From an uncultured Ignavibacteriota bacterium (GTDB taxonomy: Bacteria; Bacteroidota; Ignavibacteria; UBA10030; UBA8401), in the NCBI GenBank assembly GCA_903861125.1, contig CAIOTF010000023.1:124001-188000 (forward strand): a stretch of 64,000 bases of DNA, in the 5' to 3' direction. The translations under genes and the position numbers were made by a program. Positions 9,224 through 17,371 of this stretch are shown one piece after another (within the stretch, counting starts at the first letter, position 1; the number at the start of each line of letters is the position of its first letter). Below the pieces are notes generated by a model that had not been told where the DNA came from, did not search any database, and worked only from the letters and a program-made list of their open reading frames with translations.

Positions 9224-9913
9224 TTACAGCATGTTCAGCCGTTTCATCAGCGTGCTGCGGTAGGAATCGCCGATGGGAATAAGCTTCTTTCCGATAATAA
9301 TGATCGTCTCTTCAATCGCCTTGATCTTTTCCACCCGGACAATGTACGACCGGTGAACTCGAAGAAAATTATCCGAAGGAAGTTTGTTCTCCATCCCTTT
9401 CATGGTTGAATGAACAATGTATTTATTCGTTTCGGTAAAGACATTCACATAATCGCCGAATGCTTCCACCCACAAAATGTCGCGGGTATTCACTTTTACG
9501 AGTTGTGAATCTACTTTCACGAACACGGCATCGTCATTCACCGGATTCTCAGCATCGGACGAGAGGCGCTCTTTCACACGGTCATATGCTTTCAAAAAAC
9601 GTTCATACGTGGCGGGCTTCACAATATAATCTGCCACATCGTATTCGAACGCTTCTACGGCATAATTCTCTTTCGCCGTTACCAGAACAATCTCGGGCTT
9701 ATGGGTGAGTGATTTGATCAGCTCTATGCCGGTCATCTCCGGCATTTCAACATCGAGGAAGACAAGATCAACATTTTCTTTGCGCAGTACATTGGAGGCT
9801 TCAACAGCATCTTTGCACACCACAACCAGTTTCAGGTCGTTCACCCTCTTCACTAACTGTTCAATATTTTTTCTGGACATTTCTTCGTCATCGACGATGG
9901 CACAACGGATCAC
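9224..9913 (-). CDS. LytTR-family response regulator (LytR/AlgR type)
   Basis: This 229-residue DNA-binding response regulator has a receiver domain at 1-120 with the acidic pair DDEE near the N-terminus, phospho-acceptor Asp54 in VFLDVEMPEMTG, the conserved Lys in VKPATYERF and a Thr/Ala switch. A LytTR domain follows at about 130-229 (ILWVEAFGDYVNVFT, FLRVHRSYIVRVEKI). It would bind direct-repeat promoters when phosphorylated. The start lies 11 nt after the upstream receiver gene, which is 18 nt after the large hybrid kinase, so the three form one operon and the kinase is the likely phosphate source. Confidence 0.93.
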   Translation of the reverse strand: MIRCAIVDDEEMSRKNIEQLVKRVNDLKLVVVCKDAVEASNVLRKENVDLVFLDVEMPEMTGIELIKSLTHKPEIVLVTAKENYAVEAFEYDVADYIVKPATYERFLKAYDRVKERLSSDAENPVNDDAVFVKVDSQLVKVNTRDILWVEAFGDYVNVFTETNKYIVHSTMKGMENKLPSDNFLRVHRSYIVRVEKIKAIEETIIIIGKKLIPIGDSYRSTLMKRLNML

Positions 9914-9924
9914 GGCAGACTCCT

Positions 9925-10293
9925 TTATACTCTTCGCAGGATCGCATCGATGCGGGCATCGAGCTCTTCCGGATTGAATGGTTTCACTACATAATCATCG
10001 GCTCCGGCCCGAAGGCACGCGATCCTGTCCGCACTGCTTTCTTTGGATGAAAGAACAATCAGCGGTGCGGCGCTGTGATGCGCGGATGCGCGCACCTTTT
10101 TGATCACCTCAAAACCGCCGATTTCCGGCATGTTCAGGTCCAGAACGATGACGGGTACGGCCGTATTCGCATCAAGCCATTCTACCGCCTGCTTTCCGCC
10201 GTCCAGCAGAATAACATTATACCGTTTCATAAAGAATTGTTTCAGAAGCAAGCGGATGGCAGGTTCGTCATCAACGATTAATAATGTTTTCAT
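9925..10293 (-). CDS. Single-domain response regulator (CheY-like receiver)
   Basis: This 122-residue stand-alone receiver has DDEPAIR near the N-terminus, phospho-acceptor Asp52 in VIVLDLNMPEIGG, a Ser switch in LIVLSSKE and the conserved Lys in YVVKPFNPEEL. There is no output domain, so it probably works as a phosphorelay intermediate or by protein contact. It lies between the hybrid kinase with its Hpt domain and the LytTR regulator in one operon, which fits a relay kinase-REC-Hpt to receiver. Confidence 0.92.
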   Translation of the reverse strand: MKTLLIVDDEPAIRLLLKQFFMKRYNVILLDGGKQAVEWLDANTAVPVIVLDLNMPEIGGFEVIKKVRASAHHSAAPLIVLSSKESSADRIACLRAGADDYVVKPFNPEELDARIDAILRRV

Positions 10294-10311
10294 ATGGCTA
10301 ATGCTATCCTA

Positions 10312-13300
10312 TTATTGTGATTTTTTCCATTGGGTAATATCGTAAAATATTTCTTCACAAAGAACCTCAACTTTTTGCAGGGCATGCCGAAGTTCGTCCG
10401 TGCCGGCCTTGCGGTCCGCCAGAGCTTCCAGCTCCGCCACGAGCGGTTTCAGATCATTGATGCCTATATAGCCCCCTGTCGGCTTCATGGTGTGGGCTGT
10501 TCTCATCAATGCGGCAAGATCGTTCTCCTCCAATGCTTTTTTCATCGCGCCGATGTACGCAGGGGTGTTTTTTTCGAACAGCAGTATCATTTCGGAGATG
10601 AATGCCGGATTATCCGATGCAATACTTTCCAGAAACCGGGTATCAAGATGTTTGAACGCTTTGGGTTTTTGAACGGCGCCGGCTGCTTCAACGGAAACAG
10701 ATCGCAGACGCACATACGGCAATATTTTGTTGTACAGTTCCTCCAGTTCGAACGGCTTCGAAACATAGCCGTTCATGCCGGCTTTGATCGCTCTGGCTTC
10801 CGGATCATACAGAACGGATGCGGTCATTGCAATAATGGGAATGGAACGCTGCGGCTCGTTCAGTTCTGTACGTATTCTTCGTGTCGTTTCAAATCCATCA
10901 ATCCCCGGCATCTGTATATCCATAAGAACAAAATCATACGCGGCCGTCTTCAATTTCGACAATGCCTCGTAGCCATCCGAAGCAACATCAACCTCGACTG
11001 CCCACATCTGCATTGTTTTCACCGCCACCATCTGATTAGCAGGATTATCTTCAACAAGCAATACTCTCCCCTCTAATTTTTTGAACGTGGTCTGACCGCT
11101 CGACCGCTGAACAATCGACTCCTTCTTGTTCAGACTGATGTTCAGCGGAAGTGTAACAATAAATGTAGAGCCTTTTTCCAGAACACTTTCAACGCGTACC
11201 TCACCCTTCATCAGCTGCACCAGCTGTTTTACAATGGTAAGCCCTAAACCTGTTCCGCCGTACCGCACCGAAATATCCTTCGACGCCTGTGAAAATGCAT
11301 CAAAAATTGACTGCAGTTTTTCCGGCGGTATTCCGATGCCGGTATCGGTAACGGAAATTTGGAACATTCCGGTTCTTCCCCGCAGCGAACCCATCTTGCA
11401 CTTAAGTACAACGCTGCCCTGCCCCGTAAACTTTATTGCGTTGGAGAGAAGATTGATGAAGATCTGACTGAGGCGGACAGAATCTCCGACGATTACTTCC
11501 GCAATACCAGGATCTATTTCGAAGAACAGGTCGATCCCTTTTTGTTTTGCCATGGGAAGCATTGCTATGCGTATATTTTCAAGCATCCCCTTCAGAACAA
11601 ATTCGTTTTGATCGATCATCAGTTTCCCCGCCTCGATCTTGGCAAGATTCAAAATGTCGTTGATGATGGCCAGCAGATTATCGCCCGATGATTTTATTCC
11701 CTGAAGCAGCGTCTGCTGTTCGTTCGATAATGGGGTGTTGAAGATCAAATTGGTAAGACCCAGAACTGCATTCATCGGTGTGCGCAATTCATGGCTCATC
11801 TTTGCCAGAAAATCCTGCTTTGCGCGCATGGATTCTTCGGCAAGCTGTTTGGCTTTCATCGTTTCCCATTCCGCTAATTTTCGTGCCGTAATATCGCGGA
11901 CATAGATATTAACGTAACCGGCTGACGAGACAGGAACAAAATGGGCGGCATAGATGGGCGTTCCTTGCTTAGCAGCGATCTCAAATTCCGCAGGTGCTCC
12001 GGTCAGCAGCGCTCTCTCGATGATCGGGCTCCATGCCGAAGGAACAATATTGCCCCGTTCGGCCCCCACTTCGTCCAGCATTTTTTCTCCGGCGGCATTC
12101 AGATACAGAATGGTAAAATTATTGCTGACGCGGAATACCGGATCCGGACTCTCATTCGGGAAACGGGCAAGCTTTTCAATCTCGATTTCATTTTGTTTCC
12201 GAACAGTTATATCATTATACAGCCAAAGATGGCCTTTGTATTCGGAGTCAATAAAAATAGGAATGTAATCGCGTGCAAAGGTTCGTCCATCAATCAACGA
12301 GAGTTCTTCATTCGTAACAATTATTTTATCGTTCAGCACCGATCCGATCCGGCTGATGAATTTTTCCGGCTCTGTGAACATATGTTTGCTCTGTTCCGCC
12401 GAATTCGAACAATCCGTTCCGAGAAGATATTCCGGCTCCACCGGAATGCCGAACATGGTGCAGAAATTTTTATTGATCAGCGTAATATGTCTGGTCTCGT
12501 CTTCCACCAGCACTCCCGCCTGAATATTCTGGATCAGTTTTTCGAGCCGAGAACTGGTCGAACGCAATTTATCGATCAGCGAAATATTGTCGATCGCCAG
12601 CGATGCATAAGTGGCGATAAAATTCGTCAGTTCAAATTCCTGGGGAGTGAATTTAATATCGGACGTCCGGTTGATGGCAAAAGCACCCCATACAACATTC
12701 CCCGCACGCAGAGGATGCACGATTATCTGCTCTTTCTTTATCGTTGCCCCTTTCGGATAGACCGTGCGGGAATCCAGATGGGCATCGGTAATTAATTCGC
12801 TTTTACCGGAAGCAACGATCGATCCGATGATACCTTCGCCGATCGAAATCGTCCAATCGTCAAGATTGGTGGCCTTCCATTCGGCTCCGTCTACGTTGAT
12901 GGGATACAATTTATGTGCGGTATGATCGGCAAGATAGATGGAGAGCGTATCATACTCCACAAGCGATTTGGTCCCTTCCGCAATGACCCTGGTAATATCC
13001 TTTTCGGACTGCACGGAGATCATTTTTTCCACGATCGATCGAAACCGTTCTTCGGACAACCGCAGCTGATTCTCCGCCTGCCGGATGTTGGTAATATCGC
13101 GGCTGATGCCGATGATGCCGAGTACGGTTTCATTGAGACCATAAAAAGGAGACTTGATCGTATCAACCAGCCTCTTGCGGCCGTCGGGATATGTGATCCA
13201 CTCCTCGTTGTGCCGCTGATGAAGCGACTTCAGCATCAGCTTATCCTGACTCCGGAAGAAATCGGCGACATCGTTGTCAAAAAAATCGTGATCGGTCTTT

Positions 13301-14748
13301 CCGACGATCTTGTCCTCCGACAAGCCTACAAACTCTGTAAATGATCGGTTACAACCCAGGTACACACCGTTCAAATCTTTATTAAAGATAATGTCGGGAA
13401 TTGAGTTAAACAGCGAGTTCATCAGACTGGTTTTTTGCGCGAAATTGTTCTGCAGCAGCTTTTGATCGGTGATATCTTCTTTTACGGCAAGATAGTTCGT
13501 CGTTATTCCCTGTTCATTTCTGATCGCCGATATTGTTGCGGACTCCCAAAAAAGTTCGCCGTTCTTTTTCTTATTATGAAATTCTCCGTGCCAGATGCCG
13601 CCGGTCGTCAGGACTTGCCACAATTTTTTATATTCTTCAAGGGGCGTTTCGCCCGATTTAAAAATGCGCGGAGTTTTTCCGATCACTTCTTCCAGACTAT
13701 ATCCGGTCACTTCGGTAAATTTTGGATTAACATACTGTATCTTACCCACAGGATCGGTAATAATAACATACGCCGGACTTTGTTCCACCGCTTGTGAAAG
13801 CTGACGGATCTTCGTCTCTTCTTTTTTCCGTGATGTAATATCCCTATCGGCTCCCCGGTATCCGGTATAATTCCCCGATTCATCGAAGAGAGGAAAACCA
13901 TTGGTCACTACACAGACAAGGTGACCGTCTTTATGCACATTCCAGTTCTCAAGGTCAACAATTGGTCCTTTTTTTTGAACAATCCTATCAAAGATCGCAC
14001 GGACACGCTTTCGTTCGACGGGAGGCATTAAATCAAAAGGGGATATGCCTAAAATCTCGGCAGGAGTAAACCCAAGAATCTGTTCAACCTTATCGGAACA
14101 ATAACAATATTTTCCATCTTCGTTTATTTCCCAGACCCAATCGGATGTGACCTCAATAATGTTCTTGTATTTCTTCTCAGCTGCTTTCAGTAACTCTTCC
14201 GTACTCTTCCGCTCGGTAATATCGACCGCGGTTAACAGACAGCGTGTTCCGTTGGAGGCTGCGCTCCCCTTCATGTGAACAACCATTGGATTCCGGCCAT
14301 CCACCGCCAGAATTACTTCACACTTTTGGACTGAATTATTGTTAAATATTTTTTCCAAAAAAAGATTGAACAATTTCTTTGTCTCGTGGGATACAAAAGA
14401 GGAAAGTTTTCTTTTCTTCAGCCCCGAACGTTCCTGACCGAGCATGGCTGCTCCGCACAGGTTCAATTCTACAATAACCCCTTGTTTTGTAAGCGTAAAA
14501 TATCCGGAAGGAGCATAGTCGTATAATTCGGCATACTTCATCGCCGCCGCTTCGGACTGCTCTTTTGCCAGCCGAAGATCTTCGTTCTGCATTGTCAATT
14601 CAATTTTGTTCACTTCAAGTTCGTGAACAAGGATCGCTGTTTGGGCTTCGGAAAGTACCGAACTTTTTTTCGGATTTTTCTTTTTCGCAGCACGCTCCGC
14701 CTTTGTACGAAGGCCCGCTAATTTTGATTGCTGATCGGTCTTTTTCAT
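10312..14748 (-). CDS. Hybrid histidine kinase: multi-PAS, GAF, HisKA, HATPase, REC, Hpt
   Basis: This 1478-residue soluble sensor kinase has no clear membrane segment. The order is an N-terminal helix, about six PAS or PAS-like domains (roughly 65-570 and 755-965), and a GAF domain (roughly 580-745, with SEERFRSIVEKMISVQSEKD at its entry). HisKA follows with phospho-acceptor His986 (KMSHELRTPMNAVLG), then HATPase (NAIKF, DTGIGIP, GTGLGL), REC with Asp1277 (VLMDIQMPGIDG), and a C-terminal Hpt with His1419 (AHTMKP). All phosphorelay residues are present, so a full His-Asp-His relay is expected, probably to one of the two receivers encoded just downstream. The ligands are unknown. A strong hairpin terminator lies immediately before its start. 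Confidence 0.92.
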   Translation of the reverse strand: MKKTDQQSKLAGLRTKAERAAKKKNPKKSSVLSEAQTAILVHELEVNKIELTMQNEDLRLAKEQSEAAAMKYAELYDYAPSGYFTLTKQGVIVELNLCGAAMLGQERSGLKKRKLSSFVSHETKKLFNLFLEKIFNNNSVQKCEVILAVDGRNPMVVHMKGSAASNGTRCLLTAVDITERKSTEELLKAAEKKYKNIIEVTSDWVWEINEDGKYCYCSDKVEQILGFTPAEILGISPFDLMPPVERKRVRAIFDRIVQKKGPIVDLENWNVHKDGHLVCVVTNGFPLFDESGNYTGYRGADRDITSRKKEETKIRQLSQAVEQSPAYVIITDPVGKIQYVNPKFTEVTGYSLEEVIGKTPRIFKSGETPLEEYKKLWQVLTTGGIWHGEFHNKKKNGELFWESATISAIRNEQGITTNYLAVKEDITDQKLLQNNFAQKTSLMNSLFNSIPDIIFNKDLNGVYLGCNRSFTEFVGLSEDKIVGKTDHDFFDNDVADFFRSQDKLMLKSLHQRHNEEWITYPDGRKRLVDTIKSPFYGLNETVLGIIGISRDITNIRQAENQLRLSEERFRSIVEKMISVQSEKDITRVIAEGTKSLVEYDTLSIYLADHTAHKLYPINVDGAEWKATNLDDWTISIGEGIIGSIVASGKSELITDAHLDSRTVYPKGATIKKEQIIVHPLRAGNVVWGAFAINRTSDIKFTPQEFELTNFIATYASLAIDNISLIDKLRSTSSRLEKLIQNIQAGVLVEDETRHITLINKNFCTMFGIPVEPEYLLGTDCSNSAEQSKHMFTEPEKFISRIGSVLNDKIIVTNEELSLIDGRTFARDYIPIFIDSEYKGHLWLYNDITVRKQNEIEIEKLARFPNESPDPVFRVSNNFTILYLNAAGEKMLDEVGAERGNIVPSAWSPIIERALLTGAPAEFEIAAKQGTPIYAAHFVPVSSAGYVNIYVRDITARKLAEWETMKAKQLAEESMRAKQDFLAKMSHELRTPMNAVLGLTNLIFNTPLSNEQQTLLQGIKSSGDNLLAIINDILNLAKIEAGKLMIDQNEFVLKGMLENIRIAMLPMAKQKGIDLFFEIDPGIAEVIVGDSVRLSQIFINLLSNAIKFTGQGSVVLKCKMGSLRGRTGMFQISVTDTGIGIPPEKLQSIFDAFSQASKDISVRYGGTGLGLTIVKQLVQLMKGEVRVESVLEKGSTFIVTLPLNISLNKKESIVQRSSGQTTFKKLEGRVLLVEDNPANQMVAVKTMQMWAVEVDVASDGYEALSKLKTAAYDFVLMDIQMPGIDGFETTRRIRTELNEPQRSIPIIAMTASVLYDPEARAIKAGMNGYVSKPFELEELYNKILPYVRLRSVSVEAAGAVQKPKAFKHLDTRFLESIASDNPAFISEMILLFEKNTPAYIGAMKKALEENDLAALMRTAHTMKPTGGYIGINDLKPLVAELEALADRKAGTDELRHALQKVEVLCEEIFYDITQWKKSQ

Positions 14749-14766
14749 GGTTGTTTTCTGCGTTAC

Positions 14767-14799
14767 AAAAAAAAACCTCTCCGGGGTGTTCGAGAGGTT
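14767..14799 (-). terminator. Intrinsic terminator in the leader of the 10312-14748 kinase (possible attenuator)
   Basis: Reading the minus strand, AACCTCTC (14799-14792) pairs with GAGAGGTT (14781-14774) over a 10-nt loop and is followed by a T run (14775-14767). The T run ends 18 nt before the kinase ATG at 14748. It can end transcripts from the upstream PAS gene. Because there is little room for a promoter between it and the ATG, kinase transcripts probably have to cross it. Confidence 0.75.
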
Positions 14800-14929
14800 A
14801 ACGTTGTTTACTATACGTCATTTTCCCCGCCGGATTGCGGTATCCGGTTCTGCAGTAAGGTAGGCAAAAGTGCGCAATGCTTCAATGCATTACCGTAAAA
14901 CACTTGGGGATAGAGTGCGGTTGATACGC

Positions 14930-15802
14930 CTATTTTTTCGGTCTATTTCGCAGTCTTTCGGCTTGTTCGGGATATATTTTTTCTATACAGTCGGGGCAAA
15001 TACCGTGGGAAAAATGAGCGTCGGTATGTTCGGAAACGTAGACCTCTACCTGATCCCAATATCCTTTATCATCCCTGATCTTTTTGCAGTTTGCACAGAT
15101 CGGGATAATGCCGGACAATGTTTTCACTTCGGTCAATGCGCTTTGCAGTTCGGTGATCAATCGTTCGCGTTCTTCTTCACCTTGTTTGCGTTTTGTGATA
15201 TCCCGTATAATTCCGGTAAAATATTTTCCGGAAGCAGCTTCCCATTCTGCCAATGACAATTCAATCGGAAATTCATTTCCGTTTTTATGTAATCCGGTTA
15301 ATTCGATTGTTTTTCCGATAACATGATGTTCGCCTCCCTGTTCTATTCGCTTCATACCGTTGATATGCTGTTCAACGAAGCGCGGCGGAATTATTGTGAT
15401 CAATTCTTTACCGGTAATCTCTTCTTTGGTATAACCAAAAATTATTTCTGCAGCACGATTCCAGCCTAAGATGATACCTTTGCCGGAAGAGGTAATAATA
15501 GCGGCGTTCGCTGATTGAGCAACTGAACGAAAATGTTCTTCGCTCTCCCGCAGCACCTCCTTTGCCAGTGTGCGCTCGGCAAGAAGAACTGTCAGCGGCT
15601 TAAACATAAAAAAATAGAGTGAAGGAAAAATTAAAGATGAGAGTAGAAATACGTCAAGCACTATAGTGCGCCACACCGGCTGCGGCGGCATCACTGCAAG
15701 AATCAACATAACAATGATCTCACTTATTGCGATTGAACCCAAGAAGATCAGGAAAAATCGAACGAGTGAATCAATCGTTGTAAAACGGATTGGGATTTTC
15801 AT
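14930..15802 (-). CDS. Membrane PAS-domain protein with C-terminal CxxC...CxxC tail, no kinase
   Basis: This 290-residue protein has two N-terminal membrane helices (about 12-35 and 45-68), a PAS domain (about 85-205, SEEHFRSVAQSANAAIITSS to GIIRDITKRKQ), a short helix and a 65-residue tail. The tail carries CANCKKIRDDKGYW and FSHGICPDC, a four-cysteine pattern that could bind zinc. A nearly identical tail ends the 709-residue protein at 35815. There is no kinase, cyclase or DNA-binding domain. The gene is 3 nt after the HDOD gene, so they are co-transcribed. The output is unknown; it may work through protein contact. Confidence 0.8.
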   Translation of the reverse strand: MKIPIRFTTIDSLVRFFLIFLGSIAISEIIVMLILAVMPPQPVWRTIVLDVFLLSSLIFPSLYFFMFKPLTVLLAERTLAKEVLRESEEHFRSVAQSANAAIITSSGKGIILGWNRAAEIIFGYTKEEITGKELITIIPPRFVEQHINGMKRIEQGGEHHVIGKTIELTGLHKNGNEFPIELSLAEWEAASGKYFTGIIRDITKRKQGEEERERLITELQSALTEVKTLSGIIPICANCKKIRDDKGYWDQVEVYVSEHTDAHFSHGICPDCIEKIYPEQAERLRNRPKK

Positions 15803-15805
15803 ACG

Positions 15806-16660
15806 TTACGGTGAATGGACAATGAAACTGTTTATGATTTCGTTGAACTGTTTGTCAATAAGTTCAATGATATTCGGGATCACGTCCATCGGCAGACCTA
15901 TCGTTGTCCACGCTTCTTCACTAATCGGCGCCACAAATAATTCACAGCTGTTTCCTAAACTCATGGCATGAACAATGGCGTTGGCAATATGAATAACTGA
16001 TGTTTCCAAACGGTGCTTAATTGCCTGTGACGGTTCATGATGGAAATGAATGATATCTTCAAAACTCTTCGGCAATTTCCAAAGCTGAATAAGTTCGCTT
16101 CCTACTTTTGCATGGTCAAAACCAAGAACCTCCCGTTCAACCATATAGAGAGGAGTTGTGCTTGCCGCCGCAATGGAAAATATTTCTTCGGCAGACTCGG
16201 GAAGTTTGCTGACAATAATCAACCGTCCGATATCGTGTAAAATACCCGCCACAAAATATCGTTCAACATTCGGCTCCTTCAAGTAACTTGCGATAATCCG
16301 GGAAGCCACTCCGCACCCAATGCTATGTCTCCAAAACGATTCCATCGAAATAAATTGCACCGGAATATTCTTAAACGAATTGATGATGGATGTTGCGAGC
16401 GCAAGATCGCGCAATTGATGGGTTCCGACAACGATTACAGCACGGGAGATGGTGTCAATTTTTTGCGGAAAACTGTAAAAGGCACTGTTGACAATTTTCA
16501 ATAAACGCAACGATAAGCTGGAATCTTGAGAGATAATGGTGCTGAACTGTTCGGCGGATGCACGTGAGCTTCGTATAGCGTCATCGAGTTGCATGTACAC
16601 ATACGGGACCGATGATAATGTCGTTGCATCGGAAAGTAAACGTTGGAGATTAGTTTTCAT
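15806..16660 (-). CDS. HDOD-domain signalling protein
   Basis: This 284-residue protein has an HDOD domain over about 15-215 (LPYVYMQL-like entry, SLSLRLLKIVNSAFY, then AGILHDIGRLII). HDOD proteins are relatives of HD phosphohydrolases that mostly act as signalling or scaffold proteins in motility, biofilm and cell-cycle control. The HD dyad of ILHDIG is kept, but catalysis is usually not retained in the family. Its start overlaps the end of the preceding small gene by 11 nt and the PAS gene follows by 3 nt, so the three form one operon. Confidence 0.88.
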   Translation of the reverse strand: MKTNLQRLLSDATTLSSVPYVYMQLDDAIRSSRASAEQFSTIISQDSSLSLRLLKIVNSAFYSFPQKIDTISRAVIVVGTHQLRDLALATSIINSFKNIPVQFISMESFWRHSIGCGVASRIIASYLKEPNVERYFVAGILHDIGRLIIVSKLPESAEEIFSIAAASTTPLYMVEREVLGFDHAKVGSELIQLWKLPKSFEDIIHFHHEPSQAIKHRLETSVIHIANAIVHAMSLGNSCELFVAPISEEAWTTIGLPMDVIPNIIELIDKQFNEIINSFIVHSP

Positions 16661-16988
16661 GAGACCTTCCTTCCGAACTCCGCAGTGCCAGCCGATGCGC
16701 GATATGACGAATCAATTCGGTAACAAATGGACCGCGCTGAGTATTATTCCGGAACAGTTCTTGAGTTTCAGCAGTAGCAAACTCTATGATCAGCGGATCG
16801 ATTGATGAGGATCCCAAGACACCCTCTCCTTCTATCGATATTTCTATAACACCCCGCGTTTTAAGAGTTTTAATGATCGTATCGGTGACGACTGTCCCTT
16901 TTTGAAAAATAACCAGTCCGTGCTGATCTTTTACCGGCTGTTCCAGGATCATTTCGGCGGTAACGTTTTCTACGAATATTTTGGCCAT
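16650..16988 (-). CDS. Small protein with HD-GYP/HDOD-accessory-like domain
   Basis: This 112-residue protein starts MAKIFVENVTAEMIL. The pattern ending in GLVIFQKGTVVTDTIIKTLKTRG resembles the small beta-alpha domain often fused N-terminally to HD-GYP and related signalling proteins. Here it is a separate gene overlapping the HDOD gene by 11 nt, which fits a split version of such a fusion. The ATG at 16988 is preferred over 17018 because AAAGGA lies 5-6 nt upstream. The function is not established; co-function with the HDOD protein is inferred from the overlap. Confidence 0.65.
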   Translation of the reverse strand: MAKIFVENVTAEMILEQPVKDQHGLVIFQKGTVVTDTIIKTLKTRGVIEISIEGEGVLGSSSIDPLIIEFATAETQELFRNNTQRGPFVTELIRHIAHRLALRSSEGRSHEN

Positions 16989-17184
16989 ACATTTCCTTTG
17001 GGGGTTGCGTTTATTCATTTTCTATAGCAAACACCTTTGATAGAACATTAATTATGCTAAGTATGTGCTCATATTATAGATTGAATTCAAAATATCGGTG
17101 AACAATGTTAAAAATATTGGCTTGCATTGATAAGGTGTATAAAATTCATTGACGGCGATCGATCGTAAGGTAATCCCGAAGTTT
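16989..17184. other. Intergenic region upstream of the 16988 gene
   Basis: This AT-rich stretch must hold the promoter of the 16988-14930 operon on the minus strand. AT-rich boxes such as TATTTTGA occur, but no clear minus-33/minus-7 pair was recognised. I see no gene or repeat here; the small open frame at 17185-17361 is listed separately. Confidence 0.4.
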
Positions 17185-17361
17185 TCATATCGCTTTTGTT
17201 CTACGACGGTTTTGGAAAAATTCCAATGCCTCAGTGAGGTTGAATAGTCGGAATTGCAACAACTTTCTCCGCAGCGTATTCTGCGAAATCGTCATCATAC
17301 CTGTATGCGTTCTGTGATGTTTGGAGAATATCATAATGAATGTATTTCTTATTAATTCCAT
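17185..17361 (-). CDS. Possible 58-residue Fis-type helix-turn-helix fragment
   Basis: This short open frame starts at ATG 17361, 10 nt after the stop of the 1706-residue kinase. The residues after the start, MELIRNTF, and the segment TISQNTLRRKLLQF resemble the two ends of a Fis-type HTH (the usual end is GIS-R-TL-RKL-x-x-L), with the middle poorly conserved. It directly follows a receiver domain, the position a Fis HTH takes in ActR/NtrC-type regulators. It could be a small DNA-binding protein, a decayed output domain or chance. There is no good ribosome-binding site. Confidence 0.25.
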   Translation of the reverse strand: MELIRNTFIMIFSKHHRTHTGMMTISQNTLRRKLLQFRLFNLTEALEFFQNRRRTKAI

Positions 17362-17371
17362 GGCATCAGGT

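Noticed and set aside
17060-17130. GTTCACCGA followed by TATTTTGA on the minus strand as a third copy of the glycan promoter element
   Set aside because: The spacing between the two parts is only a few bases in place of 27, so the architecture does not match.
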